From positions 1,323,501 through 1,387,500 of the forward strand of contig NZ_CP061205.1 of assembly GCF_015240255.1 (NCBI RefSeq): 64,000 nucleotides of DNA, in the 5' to 3' direction. Shown piece by piece: positions 8,223-16,348 of this stretch (the first letter of the stretch is position 1; every line of letters begins with the position of its first letter). Under the pieces are notes generated by a model that worked only from the letters and a program-made list of their open reading frames with translations, searched no databases and was not told where the DNA came from. Source of the stretch: Kordiimonas pumila (GTDB lineage Bacteria > Pseudomonadota > Alphaproteobacteria > Sphingomonadales > Kordiimonadaceae). The position numbers and the translations under genes are program-made.

Positions 8223-8636
8223 ATGGGTATTCCCTTGCTTGATACCATTTTAGGCGTGGTTACCGGCCCCATCGACAAACTGATTGTTGATAAGGACAAA
8301 AAAGCCGAATTTATCCACCAGATCGAGATGGAAATTCTGCGCACCGGCATGGCGCAAATGGAAGTAAACCGCGAGGAAGCAAAACACCCGAGCGTGTTTG
8401 TGGCTGGTTGGCGGCCTTTCATTGGCTGGGTGTGTGGTTTTGCCCTTATGTGGCATTTTATGGGGGCTGATATCTTTAGCTGGCTGCGCCTTGCCTTTTT
8501 CCCTGATATGCCGGCCCCGCCTGCACTTTCCGGCACTGAAACGCTGGTAACAGTTCTGATGTCCATGCTGGGCCTTGGCGGCCTTAGAACTATTGAAAAG
8601 CTGAAAGGCGTTAGCCGGGAAAAGTGGAGGGAATAG
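8223..8636 (+). CDS. Holin, 3TM type
   Basis: A 137-residue protein matching the look of the three-transmembrane holin family common in alphaproteobacterial prophages. It has an amphipathic N-terminus, a charged middle (KDKKAEFIHQIEMEI), the conserved-looking HPSVFVAGWRPFIGWVCGFAL segment, a second hydrophobic stretch and a C-terminal helix ending KWRE. Holins form the membrane lesion that lets the endolysin reach peptidoglycan. A good ribosome binding site (AGGAAA) precedes ATG 8223. Its stop abuts the start of the next gene. Confidence 0.75.
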   Translation: MGIPLLDTILGVVTGPIDKLIVDKDKKAEFIHQIEMEILRTGMAQMEVNREEAKHPSVFVAGWRPFIGWVCGFALMWHFMGADIFSWLRLAFFPDMPAPPALSGTETLVTVLMSMLGLGGLRTIEKLKGVSREKWRE

Positions 8637-10034
8637 GTGATAATAGAAATTGAAAGATCTATAGGTAAAGGGAAATCAAATTATAAGCATGACGTTGCAA
8701 TAATTCAATTAGCGTTAAAGAACATTTCCTATTCTAAAGGCATTTATTATACAGATGCAATATCAGGGCAAGTGAGTGAAAGTTTATATGAAGCTATAAA
8801 AAAATTTGAGGTTGAGCATGAGTTTCGGTCAGAGGAAGAGCCTAAAGGTAGCAAAAATATATATAAAAAAAACGACCCTGTTACTTTATTGCCGAATAGT
8901 CCTGTTCTAAAAAAAATGAACCAATTACTACGGTTAAGAGTTCATAAAGTTGCTTCAATTCGCCATACTTCTATTTTGTATGTTATTGAAAGTTCTTTTG
9001 TTAACAGTACGGCCAAGCCTCAAAATTGCCCTGTCCCCAATGAGTTTGGTGCCATGCTGTTTCAAAAACTTGAAACATTACTCAAAGCATATTCTTCTCA
9101 TATAAAAGATGGGAAAAAAATTAGGTTCAGTGCTCAATTATTTGATGTAACGTCAGATTTTCGTTACAAGCTTTCTCTTGTTCTTCAAGGTGTATCGTTC
9201 CTTAACAAAGACACGGGGCAAAGAATAACCGGTATTCCAAGCGATTTTATTCGTATTATAAAAGCTGATTTGCCATCAGGACCATGGACCTTTGGGGGAC
9301 ATGAGAAATATAATCAAGAAATTGGTATGTTTTTTTTATCGAAGCAGAAGGCACCGTTTTCTGGGACGTCCCTAATTGTTCCAGCTGGGTTTGAAAAAAT
9401 CTCTTTAAACCAAATTCAAAGCCTTTCATCTGATAAGATTATTCGCAAAATGATCTTGGTTGTATTGCTGCATGTTTTTGATAGTGGTAGGCGATTGGGC
9501 GTTTTGGCCTTAAACGAATTAATGAATGTTTTACAAAGACATTTACCAAATATTCATAAGGACTTAGCTTATCTTATATCTACTATGTCAGGCTTGCCGT
9601 TATCGAATGGCTGCGGTGCTGAAGATGGTATAAAGGTTCCTGACTTTCCACTGGGCTACAATTTTTTAGAACCATGCAATAAACATGATAAACGTTATAC
9701 TTATATTAATTGGTCCAAAGAAGAGGCTGACGAAGCATTTGAGGATGAACTCCTAGAAGTGGTCAGTAAACAGTCTTGGATGCTGAGAAGCCCACAAATA
9801 AGGTTGGTATATTATCATATGGGGGTAATGGTAGCTGAACTTTATAAAGGGGCGGTATCGAAGCTTGGTCATGATGCTTACCGTGAAGCTCAGGAAGAGG
9901 CATGGAGAGAAGGTTATCTCGATCCCAATAAGCCATTTGATCCAAGAATATATATGCCTCCTGCTCCTCAAAAAAGCGATCCGGTTTCTGTTCCTGCTCC
10001 TGAACCTTTTTTACCTAGTCATGAGGTTCCTTAG
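8637..10034 (+). CDS. Peptidoglycan-binding / phospholipase A2-like protein, possible effector
   Basis: A 465-residue protein starting at GTG 8637, directly after the holin stop. Residues about 15-60 resemble a peptidoglycan-binding-1 domain (DVAIIQLALKN, then YEAIKKFEVEH). The middle 260 residues are unassigned. Residues about 322-375 show the bacterial phospholipase A2 pattern: NGCGAEDG, then LEPCNKHDKRY with the catalytic His-Asp pair at about 350-351, then SKEEADEAFEDEL. The C-terminus is Pro-rich (PPAPQKS, PVSVPAPEPF). There is no signal peptide. Base composition is visibly richer in A and T than the flanking tail genes, which suggests recent acquisition. Cell-wall binding plus lipase in a tail/lysis cluster suggests a toxin or lysis factor; the function is an inference. 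Confidence 0.6.
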   Translation: MIIEIERSIGKGKSNYKHDVAIIQLALKNISYSKGIYYTDAISGQVSESLYEAIKKFEVEHEFRSEEEPKGSKNIYKKNDPVTLLPNSPVLKKMNQLLRLRVHKVASIRHTSILYVIESSFVNSTAKPQNCPVPNEFGAMLFQKLETLLKAYSSHIKDGKKIRFSAQLFDVTSDFRYKLSLVLQGVSFLNKDTGQRITGIPSDFIRIIKADLPSGPWTFGGHEKYNQEIGMFFLSKQKAPFSGTSLIVPAGFEKISLNQIQSLSSDKIIRKMILVVLLHVFDSGRRLGVLALNELMNVLQRHLPNIHKDLAYLISTMSGLPLSNGCGAEDGIKVPDFPLGYNFLEPCNKHDKRYTYINWSKEEADEAFEDELLEVVSKQSWMLRSPQIRLVYYHMGVMVAELYKGAVSKLGHDAYREAQEEAWREGYLDPNKPFDPRIYMPPAPQKSDPVSVPAPEPFLPSHEVP

Positions 10035-10051
10035 TAAACAAGTAGATGTAG

Positions 10052-10216
10052 TTTCTTAACTGTACGGTTTTTTTTACATTGATAATAGATGCGTCAGGTG
10101 TTTGGGGTGATGCATCAGGGCATTTTACAGTCTGGGATGGTCAGAAAACGCGTGATAAGTCTGAGGACTATTTTTTAAAAGCCATAGCTGTAAGGCTGTG
10201 GTTTTTACCTGAATAA
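10052..10216 (+). pseudogene. Remnant of a Tae4-like amidase (C-terminal part only)
   Basis: The frame opened after TAG at 10049-10051 and closed by TAA at 10214-10216 encodes about 54 residues with no ATG or GTG start. They include DASGVWGDASGHFTVWDGQK, then YFLKAIAVRLWFLP, which resemble the end of type VI secretion amidase effectors of the Tae4 class (a Trp-Gly-x-Ala-Ser/Thr-Gly-His-Phe-Thr-x-Trp-x-Gly pattern followed by Leu-Trp-x-Leu-Pro). The catalytic Cys half is missing upstream, where the phospholipase-like gene ends. Best read as the scar of an earlier peptidoglycan amidase displaced by an insertion. Confidence 0.5.
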
Positions 10217-10229
10217 AGGGGTGATTACC

Positions 10230-10778
10230 GTGCGGTATGTATTTTATTGTCTCCTGATGGGCCATTTACTGTCTTTTACGGCTTTTGGCTGTGACAGCTC
10301 TATGTGCCGGGCAAAAGAAACATTAGAGCTATACCAAGAAGCGGGTTTATGGGGGTATAAAACACAAGATGGCACTATTCGTATAAAGCCTCAGTATCAT
10401 TTAGCTCATGGTTTTACAAACTATGGCTATGCCTTCGCAGATGGTTACCTGATTGATGAAAATGGCGATAAGCGTTTTAAAGGGTATCTTTATGACAACG
10501 GCCCTGATTATCTGGTCGAGGGGCTGATGCGCTACATGGATGAGGGCAAGGTTGGTTTTTTAGATGCCTGCCTGCATGTTGTGGTGCCCGCAGAATATGA
10601 CTTTGCTGCGCCGTTTCAACAGAGCAGGGCATATGTCTGCAATGGCTGCACCGCAGTAGCGGAAGGCGACCATTTTGCCGTACAAGGTGGTTTGTGGGGG
10701 CAGATCGACAGGCAGGGGCAGCTTGTTGTACCACTTCAGTATAGCAGAGATGAAGTTTACGATCTGGGCCAGCCTTAA
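10230..10778 (+). CDS. Exported WG-repeat protein
   Basis: 182 residues from GTG 10230; GTG 10221 is in frame but sits directly on the ribosome binding site AAAGGGG. A short signal peptide (MRYVFYCLLMGHLL core) ends at Cys near residue 21, with only a poor lipobox, so export is likely but lipidation is unsure. The rest shows WG/KWGF-type repeats (GLWGYKTQDGTIRIKPQY, then GKVGFLDACLHVVVPAEY, then GLWGQIDRQGQLVVPLQY), about three copies. WG-repeat proteins are often binding proteins on the cell surface. Being next to a phospholipase-like gene and an amidase relic, it could be a periplasmic immunity or adaptor protein; this is speculation. Confidence 0.6.
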   Translation: MRYVFYCLLMGHLLSFTAFGCDSSMCRAKETLELYQEAGLWGYKTQDGTIRIKPQYHLAHGFTNYGYAFADGYLIDENGDKRFKGYLYDNGPDYLVEGLMRYMDEGKVGFLDACLHVVVPAEYDFAAPFQQSRAYVCNGCTAVAEGDHFAVQGGLWGQIDRQGQLVVPLQYSRDEVYDLGQP

Positions 10779-10793
10779 AAGGCGAAATTAATA

Positions 10794-10859
10794 GTGCAGG
10801 TGGGGGTGGCCGTTTGGCCGGAGGACGCCAATCACTCGCTATAGTTACCCCGCCTGCAC
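10794..10859. repeat. Long inverted repeat with inner hairpin
   Basis: GTGCAGGTGGGGGT at 10794-10807 pairs with ACCCCGCCTGCAC at 10847-10859 with one wobble and one bulge. Inside lies GGCCGTTTGGCC. There is no T run. It sits between the converging WG-repeat gene and the receiver/HPt gene and may act as a bidirectional transcript end or a structured RNA. Confidence 0.45.
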
Positions 10860-10950
10860 ACCTCTCTCGCAGATGCCTGATGTGCCTGAATTTCAACTAT
10901 AGCGTATAATGATAAATAAAATCTTACCGTAATACACTTTTTTCGAGAAT

Positions 10951-11904
10951 TTATGGGGCGTTGTGCAGCAGCACCAGCTTCTTTTTAAGTGCAGGCTTGA
11001 TACGTGAAAACAGCATGTGCAATTCTTTGTAAAACTGGTTCGCGTCTGCAAGGTTGTCGTTGTAACCCATAATTTCAAGCTGGGCCGCTGCATTCGACAT
11101 ATGCTCTGCCCCGAATATCAAACTGGTAGATTTCAACTGGTGCGCCAGTTCCCCCACCTTTTTGGCATCCCCAGCCACAACAGCTTCACCGATCGCTTTG
11201 ATCAGGCTTGGAGCCAGCACTAAAAAATCTTCCATCATGCTGCGGTAATCATTTTTTAAAATGGCATGATATTCCCGCACGGTTTCCCAGTTTAAAAGTG
11301 AAAGCTCGTCTTCCCCTGCTATGGCGTGAATGTCATCGTCGTCCAGCGGCTTTGCTACTGCTTTTTCCAGTGGAAGTTGCAGTTCTTTTCGCATGATGTT
11401 CAAAAGGTTTATTTCGTTTACCGGTTTTTTGACAAAAGCCGCCATACCTGCTTCGGCGTATGGGGGCCAGTCTGCTTTTGTCAGGTTTGCTGAAATGGCC
11501 ACAATCGGCACGGTTTTATAGGCACCACCAAGTGCCCGTATTTCACCCGTAATATCTGTGCCATTGTATTTGGGCGGGCTTACCTCCACCAAAATCATAT
11601 CAAACTCTGTTTTGTGGCACAGGTCCATCGCGTCTGCTTTTTTGCGGGCGGCTTGTGTGTCAATGCGCGATTTAGCAAGCATCTGTGTCAAAATACGGTG
11701 CATTATGGTGCTGGTATCCAGCACCAGTACAGTGGCAAGCGGGGGCAGGGCTGGTTCTAAAGGCTGTGTCTCTGCTTCATCCTCACCCGCAATCTCCTCT
11801 TTATTCTCGGTGTTTTCTGCGCTTTGGCCTGCTGTTGCGGGCGTGTTTTCCTCTGTGTCTGGCAGGGAGACATCGCTTTTTTCTTGCGGTGTGACAGGTG
11901 ACAT
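10951..11904 (-). CDS. Degenerate receiver domain plus histidine phosphotransfer (HPt) protein
   Basis: 317 residues from ATG 11904; longer in-frame readings to 12117 exist but lack coding character. Residues 1-58 are an acidic, low-complexity leader. Residues about 59-170 are a receiver fold (VLVLDTSTIMHRILTQML, PIVAISAN, AAFVKKPV). The usual phospho-acceptor Asp is Glu (residue 107, MILVEVSPP) and one of the two acidic metal ligands is Thr, so it probably cannot be phosphorylated and may mimic the active state. Residues about 205-317 form an HPt domain with the phosphorylatable His at 255 (LAHQLKSTS). It would act in a phosphorelay as a His carrier. No kinase gene is in the window. Divergent from the RTX gene at 12144. 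Confidence 0.75.
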   Translation of the reverse strand: MSPVTPQEKSDVSLPDTEENTPATAGQSAENTENKEEIAGEDEAETQPLEPALPPLATVLVLDTSTIMHRILTQMLAKSRIDTQAARKKADAMDLCHKTEFDMILVEVSPPKYNGTDITGEIRALGGAYKTVPIVAISANLTKADWPPYAEAGMAAFVKKPVNEINLLNIMRKELQLPLEKAVAKPLDDDDIHAIAGEDELSLLNWETVREYHAILKNDYRSMMEDFLVLAPSLIKAIGEAVVAGDAKKVGELAHQLKSTSLIFGAEHMSNAAAQLEIMGYNDNLADANQFYKELHMLFSRIKPALKKKLVLLHNAP

Positions 11905-12143
11905 GGGCGTGCTCTGTACTTTTAATCTAGTGGGTTTTGATGGCAAACTAACTGGAAGTGCCTTCAGGTACGGCGTATGCTCAGTACAGCACATAGCTGT
12001 TAAAAAGGTGTGAATAAACGATGCAAATTTTAGCGTGTGTTTTGATAAAAGCCATTTCCTGAAGCCTATGTTCATTTTGCATTCAGGCGGTCTGTGTTCT
12101 TTTAGGGCTAACAACAAAGTAATAGCGGCATGAGGAGACCATA

Positions 12144-13178
12144 ATGGCTTACAGTATTATCATTGGCGGGCATTACCACTTTAACGGTTCGGGTAGTAAC
12201 AGCAGCTTCTTTGCAAGCGGCGGCGATGATTTTCTCGTTGGTGGCGGCGGTAACGATTATCTGGTGGGCTACGGCGGTGATGACCTGATTATCGGCGGCG
12301 GTTTTGATGATGGCTACTACAGCGATATAAGCTGGTACGGTTATAGCTATCCTGATGACCCCTATTATTATGATGGCCGTGATACGCTTGTTGGCGGTGA
12401 CGGTAACGACACGCTTGTAGGCGGTGGCTGGCAGGATGGTCTGGTTAGCGATAATGGCTGGTTTGAACTGGGCGAAGAAGTAACGGCAGGCTATGCGTCA
12501 ACAAACGTAATCTGGGCAGGCAGCGGCAATGACCTTGTGGTTGGCGGCAACTATGCCGACATCATCGGCGGTGGCAGTGGTCATGATGATATTTTTGCGG
12601 GCGGCGGTGCAGACGCGGTTTATGGTGGTAGCGGCGACGATTATATCTGGGGCGATGGCGGCTTTGATGATCTATACGGCGGTACCGGCAACGACAGCGT
12701 TTTTGGCGGTACGGGCGATGACATTTTGGGTGGCAGTTCTGGCTATGACGATCTGTACGCCGGGTCTGGTAACGATACGGTTTATGGTGGCTCTGGCGAT
12801 GATATAGTGGCCGGTGAGGCGGGCCACGATCTGCTATACGGCGGCTCTGGCTGGGATACGCTTGAGGGCGGCAGCGGCGATGATGACTTGTTTGGCGGTA
12901 GCGGCGATGATGTGCTGAACGGCGGCACAGGGCAGGACTATTTCTATTTTGCCGATGGTCACGGGTTTGACATTGTTGAAGACTTTGACCTCTATGATGA
13001 CACGCTTGTTTTCAGCGGTCTGTCAGAGATCAGGGACGATTTTGACCTAGCCTATTATTCTTACGATGCAGTGGTAGACGGGAACCACGGCCTAATGGTG
13101 GAAACCACAGCAAATGACACGATTTTCCTGATTGGGATCGATCACAGTGACCTGCCATATGTGGATACAATTTATTAA
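12144..13178 (+). CDS. RTX (GGxGxDxxx) calcium-binding protein, small
   Basis: A 344-residue, Gly/Asp/Tyr-rich protein made almost wholly of hemolysin-type nonapeptide repeats (for example GGDGNDTLVG, GGTGNDSVFG, GGSGDDIVAG) from about residue 25 to 270. A C-terminal 70-residue domain with FYFADGHGFDIVEDF follows, the usual start of the RTX C-terminal region read by type I secretion systems. No protease, lipase or adhesin domain is present. Two Tyr-rich insertions break the repeats early. It should be exported unfolded and fold on calcium outside the cell. AGGAG precedes the ATG. No transporter is adjacent; the type I genes at 50.5-53.7 kb could serve it. Confidence 0.8.
   Translation: MAYSIIIGGHYHFNGSGSNSSFFASGGDDFLVGGGGNDYLVGYGGDDLIIGGGFDDGYYSDISWYGYSYPDDPYYYDGRDTLVGGDGNDTLVGGGWQDGLVSDNGWFELGEEVTAGYASTNVIWAGSGNDLVVGGNYADIIGGGSGHDDIFAGGGADAVYGGSGDDYIWGDGGFDDLYGGTGNDSVFGGTGDDILGGSSGYDDLYAGSGNDTVYGGSGDDIVAGEAGHDLLYGGSGWDTLEGGSGDDDLFGGSGDDVLNGGTGQDYFYFADGHGFDIVEDFDLYDDTLVFSGLSEIRDDFDLAYYSYDAVVDGNHGLMVETTANDTIFLIGIDHSDLPYVDTIY
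12225..12950 (+). repeat. RTX nonapeptide repeat array (coding)
   Basis: In-frame 27-base units encoding GGxGxDxxx motifs, imperfect at DNA level. This is the calcium beta-roll of the small RTX protein. Confidence 0.8.
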
Positions 13179-13199
13179 ATAGTGCTCCAGTGATGGACT

Positions 13200-13235
13200 A
13201 AAAACCCTGCCCCTATAAGTATTGGCGGGGTTTTT
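13200..13235 (+). terminator. Rho-independent terminator after small RTX gene
   Basis: AAAAACCCTGCC at 13200-13211 pairs with GGCGGGGTTTTT at 13224-13235 (twelve pairs, one G-U) with a 12-base loop and a U run. Confidence 0.75.
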
Positions 13236-13350
13236 CCCTTGAAACCAACGTGCTTCATGCTTAAATTTCGTAATTAAATCGCCTTGTGGCTGGTGATGTT
13301 CTGTAAAAAGTGTCAGGCAATTGCTTGTTACAGAATGGGAGCGTTTGTGT

Positions 13351-14097
13351 ATGACAGGTGATGCAGGTTCACTTGAGCGAGTAAAAATAAAGATCCGTGC
13401 GGCAGATGCCGCCCTTACAAAACAAGATATGCTTTCAGAAGCGGAGCATGCACGACTGGCAGGCATGCACGAAGGTGCGCGCCCGGCCTTTGTAACAGCG
13501 CGTACCATGCTGCGGGAAATGTTGGGCGGTTATATGGGCCTGTTGCCGGGGGCCGTGCCTTTGCATCAGGCGGGTGCGGGCCGCCGTGTACGGCTGGATG
13601 GTTTTTCACAGGATGAACCGCCGTTTTTTTCTGTGTCGCATACAGGCGGTGCAGAAGACGGTATTTCGGCTATTGCGGTTAGTGAAACCACGCCAATCGG
13701 CATAGATATTCAGCAAATTGACCCCGAAATTCAATGGCAGCGCGTGGCTGAACGCCGGTTCCCTGAAGCAGAGGCAGAGCTTTTGCTCGCCATGCCTGAA
13801 TCAGAAGGGCAGATGCTGTTTTTTACGCTGTGGGCGATCAAGGAAAGTTTTGTTAAAATGGAAGATGGCACCCTGATGTCATATTTGCGGCAAATAGAAC
13901 TGGATATGACAGACGGGCAGTTTTCGTTAAAAGTGCCCAGCCCAAAAGGGACGAAAAAAGCCCATATCTTTTTTCATTATATACCCGAATTTGAAATGGC
14001 AATTGCTGCTGTTGCAGCCAGTCCTGTTGTTTTTGAACTGGATAGCACTATTATGATGGCAAACAGGCGGCCTGATCCGCTTTCAAACAGTGCGTAA
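13351..14097 (+). CDS. 4'-phosphopantetheinyl transferase, Sfp type
   Basis: 248 residues from ATG 13351 (TTG 13321 is an alternative). These enzymes move phosphopantetheine from CoA to a Ser of acyl or peptidyl carrier proteins. Diagnostic motifs are present: SVSHTGG at 94-100, GID at 117-119 (metal-binding Asp) and WAIKESFVK with the conserved Lys-Glu-Ser at 164-166. The N-terminal LSEAEHARLAGM and a conserved Arg-rich helix also fit. No carrier protein, polyketide or peptide synthetase gene is in the window, so its substrate is elsewhere; it could be the only such enzyme for secondary metabolism in this genome. It stands alone between the RTX gene and kdsA. Confidence 0.85.
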   Translation: MTGDAGSLERVKIKIRAADAALTKQDMLSEAEHARLAGMHEGARPAFVTARTMLREMLGGYMGLLPGAVPLHQAGAGRRVRLDGFSQDEPPFFSVSHTGGAEDGISAIAVSETTPIGIDIQQIDPEIQWQRVAERRFPEAEAELLLAMPESEGQMLFFTLWAIKESFVKMEDGTLMSYLRQIELDMTDGQFSLKVPSPKGTKKAHIFFHYIPEFEMAIAAVAASPVVFELDSTIMMANRRPDPLSNSA

Positions 14098-14131
14098 TAA
14101 CCCTCGATAATTTTATGCCTTTATGTGACAA

Positions 14132-14163
14132 GCTACTTGCGATTTTTGTAAACGCAAGGTAGC
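14132..14163 (+). terminator. Stem-loop between PPTase and kdsA genes
   Basis: GCTACTTGCG at 14132-14141 pairs with CGCAAGGTAGC at 14153-14163, one bulged base, 11-base loop, no clear U run after it. It could be a weak terminator of the upstream gene or a leader structure of the kdsA operon. Confidence 0.4.
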
Positions 14164-14232
14164 GATAGATATGTACTATGTAGCTTGATAGTGTAAGCCA
14201 CATATACGATCAATTGTTTGGGCGGCAGATAA

Positions 14233-15078
<846 letters not shown>

Positions 15079-15086
15079 GGTTTGTC

Positions 15087-15602
15087 ATGACCATAAAGCT
15101 TTTAGCCCTTGATGTGGACGGCGTGCTGACAGACGGCACGCTTTATTACACTGCGGCTGGCGAAGAGATGAAAGCTTTTAACGCGCAGGACGGTATGGGC
15201 ATGAAACTTTTATCGCGGCTTGGGGTTCAGGTTGCGGTTATTTCTGGCCGCAAAAGTGCGGCTCTTGAGCGTAGGCTTGACGATCTGGGGGTTTATCACC
15301 GCCGCCTTGCATGCGGTGACAAGATAAAAGGCCTTGAAGATATATGCGCTGATATGGGTGTGACGCTTGCCGAGGTTGCTTTTATGGGCGACGATCTGAA
15401 TGACCTGCCTGTCATGCAGGTATGCGGCTATAAAATAGCGCCGGTAAATGCCGTTACGGCGGTTATTAAAAGCGCTGATTTTGTAACGGCGCGGGATGGC
15501 GGCAGGGGTGCGGTGCGCGAGGCATGCGACCATTTAGCGGGCCAGCTGGGCCTGTCGCTTGAAACGGCGGCAAGCGGCGTTACGACGGTCCTTGTGCAAT
15601 GA
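15087..15602 (+). CDS. kdsC: Kdo-8-phosphate phosphatase (HAD family)
   Basis: 171 residues, the usual KdsC length. The N-terminal HAD motif LALDVDGVLTDG supplies the nucleophile and acid Asp residues (9 and 11). VISGRKSAAL, a conserved Lys in the GDKIKGLED region and FMGDDLNDLP complete motifs II-IV. It removes phosphate from Kdo-8-P to give free Kdo. There is no cap domain, as in the tetrameric family. The stop overlaps the kdsB start by an ATGA, indicating coupled translation. Confidence 0.95.
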   Translation: MTIKLLALDVDGVLTDGTLYYTAAGEEMKAFNAQDGMGMKLLSRLGVQVAVISGRKSAALERRLDDLGVYHRRLACGDKIKGLEDICADMGVTLAEVAFMGDDLNDLPVMQVCGYKIAPVNAVTAVIKSADFVTARDGGRGAVREACDHLAGQLGLSLETAASGVTTVLVQ

Positions 15603-16348
15603 AGGTTGTAATACCAGCGCGCTATGGTTCCACGCGCCTACCGGGCAAACCGCTTGCTGATATTGCTGGCAAACCCATGATCCAGCATGTCTGGGAACGC
15701 GCGGTTGAGGCAGTGGATGACAGGAACGATATTATTATAGCGGTGGATGATGACCGGCTGGTTAAGACAGCCGCTGCTTTTGGGGCACGGGTGGTGCTTA
15801 CAAAAAACGACCATGAAAGTGGTACGGACCGCATAGCCGAAGTTGCGGCTAAAATGAACTGGGCTGATGATGAGGTTGTTGTAAACCTGCAAGGCGACGA
15901 GCCACTAATGCCGCCTCAGCTTGTAAAACAAGTGGGGACGGCGCTGGCCGAAAACCCAGAGGCTGCGATCGCAACGGCTTCATGCATTATCCTAAAGCCT
16001 GAGGATGTATCAAACCCCAATATTGTTAAAGTGGTAACAGACAGGGCGGGCTATGCGCTTTATTTTTCGCGGTCGCCTATCCCTTATGACCGTAGCGGTG
16101 TTATTGACCTGTCACGGTTTTCCTATCAGCGTCATATTGGCCTTTATGCCTACCGTGTTGCAACGCTAAAGCAGCTTATATCGCTCCGGCCTGCAAGCTT
16201 AGAGCGCATAGAACAGCTTGAGCAACTGCGAGCGCTGGCAGCGGGCATGACAATTCTGGTTGAGGCTGTTAGCAGCGCCCCTCCCCACGGGGTGGATACC
16301 GAGGCAGACCTAGAAGCGGTTCGGGCTTATTTCAGGAAACAGTCATGA
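15599..16348 (+). CDS. kdsB: CMP-Kdo synthetase (3-deoxy-manno-octulosonate cytidylyltransferase)
   Basis: 249 residues with the KdsB hallmark IPARYGSTRLPGKPLADI at the N-terminus (nucleotide-binding loop), VNLQGDEPLMPP and HIGLYAYR segments. It activates Kdo with CTP, giving CMP-Kdo for KpsC and KpsS and for LPS inner core. It overlaps kdsC upstream and kpsC downstream (ATGA in both cases), so the four genes form one tight unit. Confidence 0.95.
   Translation: MKVVIPARYGSTRLPGKPLADIAGKPMIQHVWERAVEAVDDRNDIIIAVDDDRLVKTAAAFGARVVLTKNDHESGTDRIAEVAAKMNWADDEVVVNLQGDEPLMPPQLVKQVGTALAENPEAAIATASCIILKPEDVSNPNIVKVVTDRAGYALYFSRSPIPYDRSGVIDLSRFSYQRHIGLYAYRVATLKQLISLRPASLERIEQLEQLRALAAGMTILVEAVSSAPPHGVDTEADLEAVRAYFRKQS

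Noticed and set aside
1-10800. Complete prophage
   Set aside because: No integrase, repressor, replication, terminase, portal or capsid genes and no att-like direct repeats were seen in the window.
11558-12013. 151-residue plus-strand frame opposite the receiver/HPt gene
   Set aside because: Antisense to a protein with clear domains; low complexity Ser/Ala content typical of a shadow frame.
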